From M3007 sp041392625 (GTDB lineage: Bacteria > Bacteroidota > Bacteroidia > Chitinophagales > Saprospiraceae): a DNA stretch of 64,000 nucleotides. Both the position numbers and the translations under genes were made by a program. Shown piece by piece: positions 52,757 through 61,122 of this stretch. How positions within the stretch are numbered: position 1 is the stretch's first letter; each line of letters begins with the position of its first letter. Location: contig JAWKLR010000002.1 of NCBI GenBank assembly GCA_041392625.1, forward strand, positions 124,001 through 188,000, read 5' to 3'. Under the pieces are notes generated by a model, which did no database searches, was not told where the DNA came from, and was given only the letters and a program-made list of their open reading frames with translations.

Positions 52757-52808
52757 GAAAGGACAGGAAAGAAGCAACGAACATGCTTTTTTCTTGTCCT
52801 TTTTTTAT
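52757..52808 (+). terminator. intrinsic terminator after the large T9SS gene
   Basis: Arms AAAGGACA and TGTCCTTT with an inner AGCA/TGCT stem, followed by TTTTTTT on the plus strand, 27 bases after the stop codon. Confidence 0.75.
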
Positions 52809-52898
52809 CTACTCACCCAGGTGCTTGCTCGGGGTTTTAGACATCCTTATATTCCAAATCCAGTTTGCGAGCAAGTCCTCAACAAACCCTGTCTCACG

Positions 52899-54107
52899 AT
52901 GAAAAAAATCAGTCTCTGGGCCTGCCTTTTTTTGTTCACCCTACAGCTCACCGCACAGGAAGAACAATTTGAATACGAATATCAAATTCAGTCCAAAGCC
53001 TTTGGCGATGAGCGCACCATCACCGTCTACCTGCCACCTTCCTACTACGAATATCCCGACATGAAGTACACGGTGACCTACGTGCTCGACGGGCATTTTG
53101 ATCCATTCATTGACCTGGGGGTAAAAACCATCGAGTACAACACCTACATGTACAAATACACGCCGACTATAGTGGTGGGGGTGCATGCAAAAAACCGGGG
53201 CTGGGAATTCTCTGCTCCCTTGCCCGGGGAAGATGACGACTATGCGGGTGGGAGGGCACCGGAACTGCAACAACATTTTAAAAATGAGATTTTCCCACTG
53301 ATCGATTCCTTGTACCCGCACACCCTGCCTTTCCGAAACCTGATTGGCCATTCCAGTGGCGGTTCTTTTGTGTTGTACACCTTGTTTAGCGATCAAAAAG
53401 ATTTGTTTGACGCTTATATTGCGATTAGTCCCGGCATGCGGCCCGGGGAAGACAATATCCTGGAAGACGCATGCGCCCGCCTAAAGGCCGGCGAACAATT
53501 TCACAAATTCCTGTACTGCTCATCCGGAACCATTGGCGAACAGGAGGAGACCTTTGGGGCCGCAGTCGCTAGCCTCGATTCCATTTTAAACACCCACCCC
53601 AAGCACGGACTAATCTGGCGCAAATCAACCTTTGGAGGGATGGATCATTTTACCTGCGTACCGCCATCCTTCAATACCGCCATGGTGGAACTCACCCGCG
53701 CATTCCGGGTAGATGAAGCCAGTTTTTATGCGTTTGCCGAGCACCCTACACAATCCGTTACCGAACAGGTGGAAGCATTTTATCAAAACCGAAATACCGT
53801 GTATGGCTTCAGTGAAATACCACTGCCCGGCTACCTCTACAGCATAGCCTTCCACCTCTCTACCAAAGAAAAAAACCAGGAGGCACTGGAAATTTATAAT
53901 TGGGGCATAAAACACCATCCGGATAATTATACCCTAAATAAATCCAAGGCCAAACTCCTCCTCAAAACAGGCGATAAAACTGCCGCTCTGGAAGCTTTTC
54001 GACATACCCAGACCGTACTGGAAATCGTAAAAGAAAAAATGAGCGCCAATGAATATCAGAAACAGCAAAGCTACCTGGAAGACAAAATTGCAGAATGCAT
54101 GAACTAG
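52899..54107 (+). CDS. alpha/beta hydrolase esterase (enterochelin-esterase-like) with TPR-like C-terminus
   Basis: A 402-residue secreted esterase with signal peptide (MKKISLWACLFLFTLQLTAQ). The hydrolase has the GxSxG elbow IGHSSGGSF with nucleophile Ser152, strand VTYVLDGHFDPF and VVGVHAKNRGWEFS. Residues 330-400 have two helical repeats (LEIYNWGIKHHPDNYTLNKS, AALEAFRHTQTVLEIV) of TPR type. Start at this ATG because the longer frame lacks a signal. It follows the T9SS terminator, so it has its own transcript. Its stop abuts repeat D2. Confidence 0.85.
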   Translation: MKKISLWACLFLFTLQLTAQEEQFEYEYQIQSKAFGDERTITVYLPPSYYEYPDMKYTVTYVLDGHFDPFIDLGVKTIEYNTYMYKYTPTIVVGVHAKNRGWEFSAPLPGEDDDYAGGRAPELQQHFKNEIFPLIDSLYPHTLPFRNLIGHSSGGSFVLYTLFSDQKDLFDAYIAISPGMRPGEDNILEDACARLKAGEQFHKFLYCSSGTIGEQEETFGAAVASLDSILNTHPKHGLIWRKSTFGGMDHFTCVPPSFNTAMVELTRAFRVDEASFYAFAEHPTQSVTEQVEAFYQNRNTVYGFSEIPLPGYLYSIAFHLSTKEKNQEALEIYNWGIKHHPDNYTLNKSKAKLLLKTGDKTAALEAFRHTQTVLEIVKEKMSANEYQKQQSYLEDKIAECMN

Positions 54108-54190
54108 TAGGGGCAAGGCTTGCCCTTGCCCTATTTTTTTCCCCATTTCCTTGCCCTTGCCCTATCTTTTTCCCATTTCCCTTGCCCTCC
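54107..54190. repeat. family D palindrome tract, copy D2
   Basis: GTAGGGGCAAGGCTTGCCCT followed by TATTTTTTTCCCC, then two decayed units (TTGCCCTTGCCCTATCTTTT; TTGCCCTCCC). It begins at the last base of the preceding stop codon. The first unit plus T run would make a terminator. Confidence 0.7.
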
Positions 54191-54202
54191 CTTCGAATAA
54201 AA

Positions 54203-54440
54203 AAATAAACAGAGCCTCGCAGAGGCAGATGGATCAATTGACGATTGACGATTACATGATATCCGATTGACGATTGGATTTTTGATTGGTAAACAGTGAG
54301 CTTGTTTTTCAATATACAAATTCAACAAATCATCCAAGCCCGAAGGGCGCATCATCAAATCATCAATCCCAATAAACAAATAAACAAGGGTAAGCGCAGC
54401 GTCCCGAATAAACAAGGCTCGCAGAGCCGAATAAACAATT
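54203..54440. repeat. family A modular repeat, copy A5 (core replaced)
   Basis: Flanking modules GCCTCGCAGAGGC, CCCGAAGGGCGC, GGGTAAGCGCAGCGTCCCG and GGCTCGCAGAGCC with AATAAACAA linkers are present, but the GTAAGT hairpin core is missing. Its place is taken by ATTGACGATTGACGATTACA-type repeats (54238-54280). Confidence 0.8.
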
Positions 54441-54447
54441 TCCGGCC

Positions 54448-54475
54448 GTAGAGACGCACACGTATGCGTCTCTAC
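54448..54475. repeat. family C palindrome, single copy C7
   Basis: GTAGAGACGCAcacgtaTGC followed by GTCTCTAC: complementary arms with a changed centre, directly after family A copy A5. Confidence 0.8.
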
Positions 54476-54561
54476 CAATGTCCACTATTTTATTATATTT
54501 GTAATTGCCTCCCGGTTTGATTTTAATCCATTGAACATTTTCATTATCTACGAGTGCATGT

Positions 54562-54605
54562 AGAGCCTGTTTAAGCGAAGTTTAAATAGGGGTTTACAGG
54601 TGCTC
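54562..54605. repeat. family B remnant, copy B8
   Basis: AGAGCCTGTTTAAGCGAAGT at the left and TTTACAGGTGCTC at the right, forming a weak inverted repeat of 44 bp just before the next gene start. Confidence 0.5.
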
Positions 54606-54620
54606 AAAAAATCAAATCAA

Positions 54621-55925
54621 ATGAGTGGTACTTTACGCACGGCATTTTTTATTTTATTTCTCTCCCTCACACAGGTTTTACAGGCACAAAAAATACCCGG
54701 GCAAGCAGGCCAATTTATGTTGCAACCGGACCGGTTGGATTTGGGAAAAAACACGGATCCAATCAGCCTCAACAATGCCGATGATCTGCTGATTGCGGAG
54801 CGGTCGGACCGCTGGTCGGGGTCAAACTGGACGCCTTTTGATTCCGTGGAAAATATTTTTGATTCGCAGGAGCAAATCGTTGGATTGGTTGGCCACAAAT
54901 TTTCCGGAGCAAACTGGGTATTGGATTACCAGTACGACTACAGCCTGGATGTATTCGGGAACATATCCGTCAGCACCTTCCAGGTTTGGACCGGAAGCAA
55001 CTGGGAAAACAAGTGGCGATACCACTACAGCTACGATGCCAACCAACAGATGACTGAAACCGTATCGGAGCAGTGGGGAGGAAGTGATTGGGAACTCTAC
55101 CTGCAAACCACTTTTGTGCACAACGGAGCAGGTTCTATTTTAACCAAAACAGACAAACAGTGGATGGGCAGCAGTTGGGAAAATGCCCACCTGTTCCTCA
55201 ATACCTACGATGCTGAAAACCGGCAAACCACCTGGCTTCACCAGGAGTGGATAAACGCCAGCTGGCAGAATCGGGAAGCCTATTTGTATGCATACGATGC
55301 CGATGGAAACAACTCAGAAATCATTTTCCAAAAATGGAATGCAAGCATAAACCAGTGGGAAAATTATCTTCACTACCTCTACACCTTCGATGGAGCCGGG
55401 AACAAAACCCAAAGTCTGCACGAATTGTGGGACGGCAGCGACTGGACCAATGATAGTCGTATTTATTACGAATATTATCCCAACAACCTGCAAAAACAAG
55501 TCTTCTATCAAAACTGGAATGGCTTCTACTGGGAGAATAATTTCAACTGGTTTTTTGAATACAATGCAAATGGGAATACCACCTCACATACCTGGCAAAA
55601 CTGGATCAACAACTCCTGGGTAAACTTTGCCCGGTACTTGTATTTTTATCAGGAATCAACCGAGGTAACGGGGCTGGACTCGGAGGAGCCATTTACGGTT
55701 TTCCCAAACCCAACTACGGGTAGTTTTTTTATCAAAAACACAGCTCCCGAGTCCACCCAACTCACTCTGTACACAATGGATGGACAGCGCGTGTATTCAA
55801 CCACTGTCCAAGCATCTGAAAGCGCTGTACAAGTGAACCCGGGGGGACTTCCAAATGGTTTGTATTGGGTGGAACTATCTGCTGGAGCTCAGCGCAATAG
55901 CACCTTATTGCTTATTACGCAGTAG
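54621..55925 (+). CDS. T9SS-secreted protein with Trp/Tyr-rich tandem repeats
   Basis: A 434-residue secreted protein; start at MSGTLRTAFFILFLSL (signal peptide), the GTG seven codons upstream lying in repeat B8. Residues 85-345 are about seven repeats of 38-42 residues with a core like WNGSxWENxxRxxYxYDxxGNxTE, related to bacterial YD-type beta-repeats. A type A sorting domain (VFPNPTTGSFFI to LLLITQ) ends it. An adhesin or binding role is plausible. No catalytic motif was recognised. Confidence 0.8.
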   Translation: MSGTLRTAFFILFLSLTQVLQAQKIPGQAGQFMLQPDRLDLGKNTDPISLNNADDLLIAERSDRWSGSNWTPFDSVENIFDSQEQIVGLVGHKFSGANWVLDYQYDYSLDVFGNISVSTFQVWTGSNWENKWRYHYSYDANQQMTETVSEQWGGSDWELYLQTTFVHNGAGSILTKTDKQWMGSSWENAHLFLNTYDAENRQTTWLHQEWINASWQNREAYLYAYDADGNNSEIIFQKWNASINQWENYLHYLYTFDGAGNKTQSLHELWDGSDWTNDSRIYYEYYPNNLQKQVFYQNWNGFYWENNFNWFFEYNANGNTTSHTWQNWINNSWVNFARYLYFYQESTEVTGLDSEEPFTVFPNPTTGSFFIKNTAPESTQLTLYTMDGQRVYSTTVQASESAVQVNPGGLPNGLYWVELSAGAQRNSTLLLITQ

Positions 55926-55933
55926 GCCCCCAA

Positions 55934-57148
55934 TCACACAAACCCCAAGGGCTCAAACCGCCCGCCCATAATGGGAACAGGGTCGGTGCGGAGCCAATTT
56001 TTCAGGACGGTTGAATAGGCCTGTCGGAAATCGACCTGGTACTTCAGATCGCCTTTGTCCAGGTCGGTCAGGTTGGGCAGTTCGTTGAGCAGGCCTTGTT
56101 CGCGGAGGCGACCGCCGGCAAAAAACATCTGATTGGCTGTGCCATGGTCGGTACCGCCACTCGCATTTTGTTTTACCCGCCGCCCAAACTCCGAGAAGGT
56201 CATGCAGAGCACGTCTTCCCAGCGGCCGTTGGCCTTCATGTCTTTTGCAAATGCAACGAGCGCATCGTTCATTTCCTTGAACAACCGCTCCTGCTGCCCG
56301 GCCTGATTGATGTGGGTATCAAAACTTCCGTGCGACAGGTAATACACCGAAGTTTCCGAATCTGCCAAAATCAGGGAGGCCACTGTTTTGAAGTGCTTGC
56401 CCAGTTTGGTTTCCGGATAAACCGCTTGTGTTGGCCGAGCCTTGCTTTTTTCATAAATGTAATCGGCCGAGGAAAGCGTCTCCGCCATGGTCTTGTACAA
56501 ATAACCCAGGGAACTTTCTGAATCATCGGGGCGACCAGCAGGAGAGTCCGGGCCCCGGTAGGCGGCAGCGAGATCGTCGAAGTACGGGCTGTGCGCCGTA
56601 TCGTACAAGCGCTTGGGATCCTGTAGCGCCAGACCTTTCACGTCTTTCCCTTTCAAAACCAGCCCCAGTGTATCGTCGATTTCCAGGGCCTGACTGGGCT
56701 TGGAGCACCCGATGCACTGCGCATCCAGGTAGCGACCGAGCCAACCGGTATTCCAGTATTCCTCCGCAGAACTTCCGCTGTGCCAAATATCCATGCTCCG
56801 AAAATGGGAGCGATCCGGATTCGGATAGCCCACACTGTTGAGCACGGCCAAATCTCCCGAGTCGTACAGCGATTTGAAGCCGGTAAGGGCCGGGTGTAAT
56901 CCTGCTTCGCTGCCCATTGCCAACGCTTCTTCCCGACTGATTGCCAAGCGGGGCCGTTCGCGGTAATACACATCGTTTCGGGTGGGGATAACGGTATTGA
57001 GTCCGTCGTTGCCTCCACTCAACTGGAGCACCACAAGGATACGGCCCTTGTACCCTATGGGCTGTCGGGCCTGTAAAAAACGGGGAATCCAGAGGGCCGT
57101 TGTAGCCATGGAGGCAGTTTTGAGAAATTCGCGGCGTTTGATAAGCAT
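55934..57148 (-). CDS. DUF1501 family protein, Tat-exported
   Basis: A 404-residue protein with a Tat signal (KRREFLKTASMATTALW), start at MLIKRREFL because the 19 open codons before it come from GTAAGT repeat sequence. The DUF1501 signatures are GRILVVLQLSGGNDGLNTVI near residue 35, FRSMDIWHSG, and SEFGRRVKQNASGGTDHGTA near 320. The fold belongs to the alkaline-phosphatase/sulfatase superfamily; activity is unproven. It pairs with the DUF1800 gene 50 bases upstream, an association found in many Bacteroidota and Planctomycetota. Confidence 0.93.
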   Translation of the reverse strand: MLIKRREFLKTASMATTALWIPRFLQARQPIGYKGRILVVLQLSGGNDGLNTVIPTRNDVYYRERPRLAISREEALAMGSEAGLHPALTGFKSLYDSGDLAVLNSVGYPNPDRSHFRSMDIWHSGSSAEEYWNTGWLGRYLDAQCIGCSKPSQALEIDDTLGLVLKGKDVKGLALQDPKRLYDTAHSPYFDDLAAAYRGPDSPAGRPDDSESSLGYLYKTMAETLSSADYIYEKSKARPTQAVYPETKLGKHFKTVASLILADSETSVYYLSHGSFDTHINQAGQQERLFKEMNDALVAFAKDMKANGRWEDVLCMTFSEFGRRVKQNASGGTDHGTANQMFFAGGRLREQGLLNELPNLTDLDKGDLKYQVDFRQAYSTVLKNWLRTDPVPIMGGRFEPLGFV

Positions 57149-57150
57149 GG

Positions 57151-57193
57151 GTGGTAAGTGGTAAGTTGGAAGTGGTAAGTAGTAAGTAGTAAG
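57151..57193. repeat. GTAAGT-arm fragment of family A, copy A6
   Basis: A single arm, GTGGTAAGTGGTAAGTTGGA followed by AGTGGTAAGTAGTAAGTAGT, that fills the whole 50-base gap between the DUF1800 stop and the DUF1501 start. Confidence 0.75.
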
Positions 57194-57198
57194 GGGGC

Positions 57199-58635
57199 TT
57201 AGCACATTTGGTATTCGGGGGTGGCCATGAGTTGGATCACGGTGGTCTTTAGTTTTCCATTGCTGTTGCTGCCTACTGTGTGTTTTTCGAGTACTGCACG
57301 TGGTGCCTTACTTTGGGGTGTTTGCCAAAGGAAAGCGCTGAGCGTTGGGAGGAGTTCGTTCTCCGATACATTACCATAGCGTTTCATCCAGGGCTCCCAG
57401 TTGATGCGTGCCTGAAGGCGGTTGCGGCGGCGTTCGAGGGATTGCCCCATGCCCATATCGGTATCGTCGTCGCCTTTGGTCTGAATATCGGGATCGCGGT
57501 CGTCCAACAGGATGTGGGGAATGCGCAAACGAAGCATGAGGGTGGAGGCATCTATCCACTGCCGACCGCCCGGCCAGCCAGCCACATTGGGCGGGAAAAA
57601 GAGGACCTGGCCCAAGGCCCGTTGCAGGAGTACCTGACCGTCGAGACTTCCCATTTCCAGGCTGAGTCCGCGGCGCAGTCCCACCCAAAGATCAACGGGT
57701 GATTTGATGTTTGCGCCCTGATTTTCTTCGTCATAAAACCATTCGCTGGTAAAAATATCATCGAGGAGGCGACTCATTTCGTAGCCACTCCGGTAAAACC
57801 GATCTGCCAGCCATTCAATGCGTTCGGTTGGGGCCACTTGCTCGTTGACGAGGAAGCGATATAATTTTTGCGTGATGTAAAAAGCCGTTCGGGGTTGATC
57901 CAGCAAGATGGTCAGCACATCTTCACCATCAAACCGGCCGGTTTTGCCCAGGAAGGTTTTTTCGTCAAAATCGTGCACATTTTCGCGAAATACAAAGGTG
58001 CCATCGGGCTTAAAGCCCCAGCCGGTAAAAGCCCGTGCGGCCTCCTTGATATCCTGTTCGGTGTAGTGGCCACGCCCAAGCGTAAAGAGTTCCATTACCT
58101 CGCGGGCGAAGTTCTCATTGGGCTGCCGCTTTCGGTTTTGCTGGTTGTTGAGAAAAGCCAGCATCGAGGCACTTTTGGACACCTCGCGCAGCAGGGTGCC
58201 AAAATTCCCGAGTGCATGCATCCGGATGATGTGCAGGAGCTGCTGCTGGTACAGCATATTGATTTGTCGGCTGGCAAAATGTCCGTGCCAGAACAGGGCG
58301 AGTTTTTCGCGCAGTTGTGCCTTGCTCCGGACCATTTCTTCCATCCAAAGCATGTTGAGATTGCGAAGTCCGTCGCGGCTTTCCTTCCGGAGTTTTTTGC
58401 GTTGCTCTTTGTCGAGCCGGTCGCGTTCCATGCGGCCAAGTTCACCCAGGCCTTTCGCAAAGCCATCCAGTGCATTTCCAGAAACATTGAAGTATTCCGG
58501 CTCGCCAGCCGCATCCTTTTTTATTGCGGGCCACCATTCGGATGGTTTGAGGGCCATCCAGCGTTCGATGCTTTGCACATCGGGCCCAAATCCTGTGCGC
58601 CACAGGAGGTGTTTTAGTTGCTGCTCTTTTTTCAT
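57199..58635 (-). CDS. DUF1800 family protein
   Basis: A 478-residue protein with DUF1800 hallmarks: HLLWRTGFGPD at the N-terminus, FWHGHFASRQINMLYQQQLL, NENFAREVMELFTLGRGHYT, AARAFTGWGF and PPNVAGWPGGRQWIDASTL in order. It has no classical signal peptide. The function is unknown; it is co-encoded with a Tat-exported DUF1501 protein and may be its partner. A GC-rich terminator and possible small RNA lie in the 525-base gap before its start. Confidence 0.93.
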   Translation of the reverse strand: MKKEQQLKHLLWRTGFGPDVQSIERWMALKPSEWWPAIKKDAAGEPEYFNVSGNALDGFAKGLGELGRMERDRLDKEQRKKLRKESRDGLRNLNMLWMEEMVRSKAQLREKLALFWHGHFASRQINMLYQQQLLHIIRMHALGNFGTLLREVSKSASMLAFLNNQQNRKRQPNENFAREVMELFTLGRGHYTEQDIKEAARAFTGWGFKPDGTFVFRENVHDFDEKTFLGKTGRFDGEDVLTILLDQPRTAFYITQKLYRFLVNEQVAPTERIEWLADRFYRSGYEMSRLLDDIFTSEWFYDEENQGANIKSPVDLWVGLRRGLSLEMGSLDGQVLLQRALGQVLFFPPNVAGWPGGRQWIDASTLMLRLRIPHILLDDRDPDIQTKGDDDTDMGMGQSLERRRNRLQARINWEPWMKRYGNVSENELLPTLSAFLWQTPQSKAPRAVLEKHTVGSNSNGKLKTTVIQLMATPEYQMC

Positions 58636-58735
58636 GCGTACTACGTGTTGGTGTCTATTACACGTTACATAGACGCTGAATGATGCAGAAGGTTAAATGA
58701 TTAACAAAAAATTAAGCGGGTTGGGGTTGGCCCCT

Positions 58736-58911
58736 AAAAACGAAAAAGCCGCGGCGCTCGTTTGCTCCGCGGCGGTTTCCCGTATATAATCTCATGAAAA
58801 GTCTACAAAGTTGTTGGTCGATGAGTTCGCCGCCATGTCTGTTCTCGTCTTTGCCCTTCATCAACGATACAAATGTGCGACAAGTTAATTAGCCACCAAA
58901 GAACAAAAATA
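58736..58911 (-). ncRNA. candidate small RNA or attenuated leader before DUF1800
   Basis: On the minus strand TATTTTTG (58904-58911) fits the -7 element. About 160 bases later a terminator follows: GCCGCGG/CCGCGGC arms (58748-58754 with 58767-58773) and TTTTTCGTTTTT. Within the segment GGCGGCG (58828-58834) can pair with CCGCC of the terminator, which would be mutually exclusive with termination. A 49-codon frame (58712-58861) runs through the terminator and is probably not coding. The rest of the gap (58912-59160) is very AT-rich and I see nothing in it. Confidence 0.4.
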
Positions 58912-59160
58912 GGTTTTTGTTGACATAGATTTAAGTTTAAAATTATTCAACACCCTGTTTTTCAATTATTTATACTTTTTTTTGTTGAAATAATTTTATT
59001 AAAAAGAGGCTTTTTTATTGAAAAAAAACTAGAAATAAATTTTTGAAACGGGGTTTTCGCCCTTCCTTTGAGGGCTGAATGGGTTCTAGACAGGCCCTTC
59101 AATCCAACACGTTTTGTTCACCTGCATGCCTGCTTCACCGCAGAAAACCGCCGATGCTGA

Positions 59161-60030
59161 ATGGTTCTTGCTAAAATCCAGGAAAACATAGCCGCTTACA
59201 AGGCCTGGCTCAAAAAGGAACGCGCTTTCCCCGCAGCCTACCAATGGGAAATTCTTCAAACAGCCCAGCAGCACTGGGACCTGACTGCCAATCCACTTTC
59301 GCACATGCTGGACCAATGCCTGCAGAACAGCCACTCGCGCCGACTTTGGCAAGATGGCAACTGGCAACCCAAACGCATGATGATGTTGTTTATGGATTTT
59401 GAACCCGAAATGGTTCGAGCGATGTTTGAAGATTTATTCAACGAAAAACACGCTGCAGAAAACCGGGCCTCCCGTTTTGTTTTTGGCTGCGATGCCCTGC
59501 TTGCAGAATACAAACGCGCTAATCCAACCAGCATCGAAAACAACCACGATCACGGCGATTTCCGAATGGTAGCCCTCTACCTCGCGCTCCAATTTCCGGA
59601 ACAATACGCCCCTTACGATTTCGAGCATTTTCGGGAAGCACTCATCCGTCTGGGCGCACGCGATATCCCGGAACTCAACGACCTGGGCCGCTACTTCAAG
59701 GTGCTCCGCACCCTCATGACATTCATTGAAAAAGACGAGGAACTGCCCGCGCTCATCGCGCCCTATCTAAAGGCCCACAAGCACTTTCAGGGGCGCACCG
59801 CTTGGCTGGCAGCAGATTACCTGCGGTTTATTGCCGAGCGGGACGACAATAATCACCTTAAAGTGAAACCTTGGGCTTTTTCCGGGCGGGTTTTCCAATT
59901 GATCAGGGCATCACACGCCCCGCTGCCCGTTGATCAGGCCAATCTGTACACCGTACCGTCGTTGCAGTTGATCAGACCGATCTGCACACCGTGCATCCGC
60001 CAGGCATGGTTGACCAGGCCCGATATCTGA
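59161..60030 (+). CDS. McrB N-terminal-domain-like protein, without ATPase domain
   Basis: A 289-residue protein. Residues 1-240 resemble the N-terminal region of Bacteroidota McrB-like AAA restriction proteins: YQWEILQTAQQHWDLTANPL, LWQDGNWQPKRMMMLFMDF, VALYLALQFPEQYAPYDFEH, LNDLGRYFKVLRTLMTFIEK. No Walker motifs follow. The last 45 codons run antisense through the STN gene repeats, and a one-base shift near 59880 would give a stop at 59901-59903, just before the convergent gene ends, so the present C-terminus may be an artefact. Function as a restriction component is not implied. Confidence 0.55.
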   Translation: MVLAKIQENIAAYKAWLKKERAFPAAYQWEILQTAQQHWDLTANPLSHMLDQCLQNSHSRRLWQDGNWQPKRMMMLFMDFEPEMVRAMFEDLFNEKHAAENRASRFVFGCDALLAEYKRANPTSIENNHDHGDFRMVALYLALQFPEQYAPYDFEHFREALIRLGARDIPELNDLGRYFKVLRTLMTFIEKDEELPALIAPYLKAHKHFQGRTAWLAADYLRFIAERDDNNHLKVKPWAFSGRVFQLIRASHAPLPVDQANLYTVPSLQLIRPICTPCIRQAWLTRPDI

Positions 60031-61122
60031 ATTCCTTCCGAGACTTCAGCCGTATTGAACAGTCCGGAAATTTGGGCTGTAGGTGAAGCTGCTCCGGAAA
60101 TATTCCGCCACTCCTGCAATCTGAATTCCCAGGCCCCGCGTTTCCGAAGCGTGGTTGACCAAACCGGATATCTGAACTCCGCTCGGGGTGCCAGCAGTTT
60201 CGACCAGCTAAACCCGCAATCTGGCGACACCCCAGGCTGGCACTCCGTGCAGGATGTTGAACAAGCCAGCCACCTGAAATCTTCCAGATATTCCTGAGTA
60301 AAGTTGGCAAGCGAGGCCACCTCAAAAATCTCGTTTCCGCGTGAAACTCCGGCAAGTACGTTGAGCGACCAATCGTTTGTAACCTGGCTACTCAGCCCCT
60401 TGTTCGTTCCGATTCCCGGAAGCACGGAGACCTGTCCGCGCCGGTGAAACGAATCTGACATTCGCTGAACCGCCTGATCCAGGGTGGCCTTGAAAAACTG
60501 TTCGATTTCCAGTCCCGCCTCACGCACCTCCTTTCGGAGCGTTGTGTGCCCGGGAACCACCGATACCGAATCGTAATGCAAATCGATCGCATGATAGCGC
60601 GAACCCATGGACTCCACATGAAGTACCGTGTCTTTATACGCCGGATTTGGATACGACTACTTCCGATTCGTTCCGCACCTTCAGGCCATGCGTACCCATC
60701 GGCATCCGATTTGAGTAGTGCGCAGGGTTTTCCGGTCGTAAATCGTGGCATTTGAAATACGCTCTCCGGTGTTTGGGTCTTTCAAATACCCACTCGGTCC
60801 ATCCGAAGGGCGTTTCTTTGCCAAAATCAGGTAATTCCCGTTGGGCTTAAACTGGTAAATCGCCCAGCAGTTCGAGGAGGATTTCGCGCACCGACCAGTT
60901 GTCGGCCCGAAGGGATACCCGTGATTTTCATCTATGATCCGGGCATTGTACGACCGCAAATCACCTTCCTCACTGCTACGTTAGCCGCTGTTTTCAGTTC
61001 TGTATTTTTGGTTGGGTCAGTCTGCGCTCTAAAATGGCTTCGGCGCGCAGAGACAAGCCGCTCAGGATAAAAAAGAGCGGCAACAAAAAAACGGGTGATT
61101 TACTCTTCACAATAGGCTCCAT
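59911..61122 (-). pseudogene. frameshifted STN-domain/LA_2272-type repeat surface protein
   Basis: Starts at MEPIVKSKSPVFLLPLFFIL (signal peptide) inside the end of FecR and stops at 59911. Pieces in changing frames rebuild an STN-like domain (DNWSVREILLELLGDLPV; PNGNYLILAKKR), a carboxypeptidase-regulatory domain (GYLKDPNTGERISNATIYD) and a helical part (EVREAGLEIEQFFKATLDQA). Repeats of the form GVQISGLVNHA and GIQIAG, the LA_2272-like surface array, follow. At least six frame changes are needed. This layout follows FecR in many Bacteroidota cell-surface signalling loci. Either decayed or mis-sequenced. Confidence 0.7.

Noticed and set aside
54131..54478. 115-codon minus-strand open frame
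   Set aside because: It is built entirely from family A, C and D repeat sequence and has no independent support.
58712..58861. 49-codon minus-strand open frame as a small protein gene
   Set aside because: It runs straight through the GC-rich terminator, has no hydrophobic or recognisable segment, and its composition is that of structured RNA.
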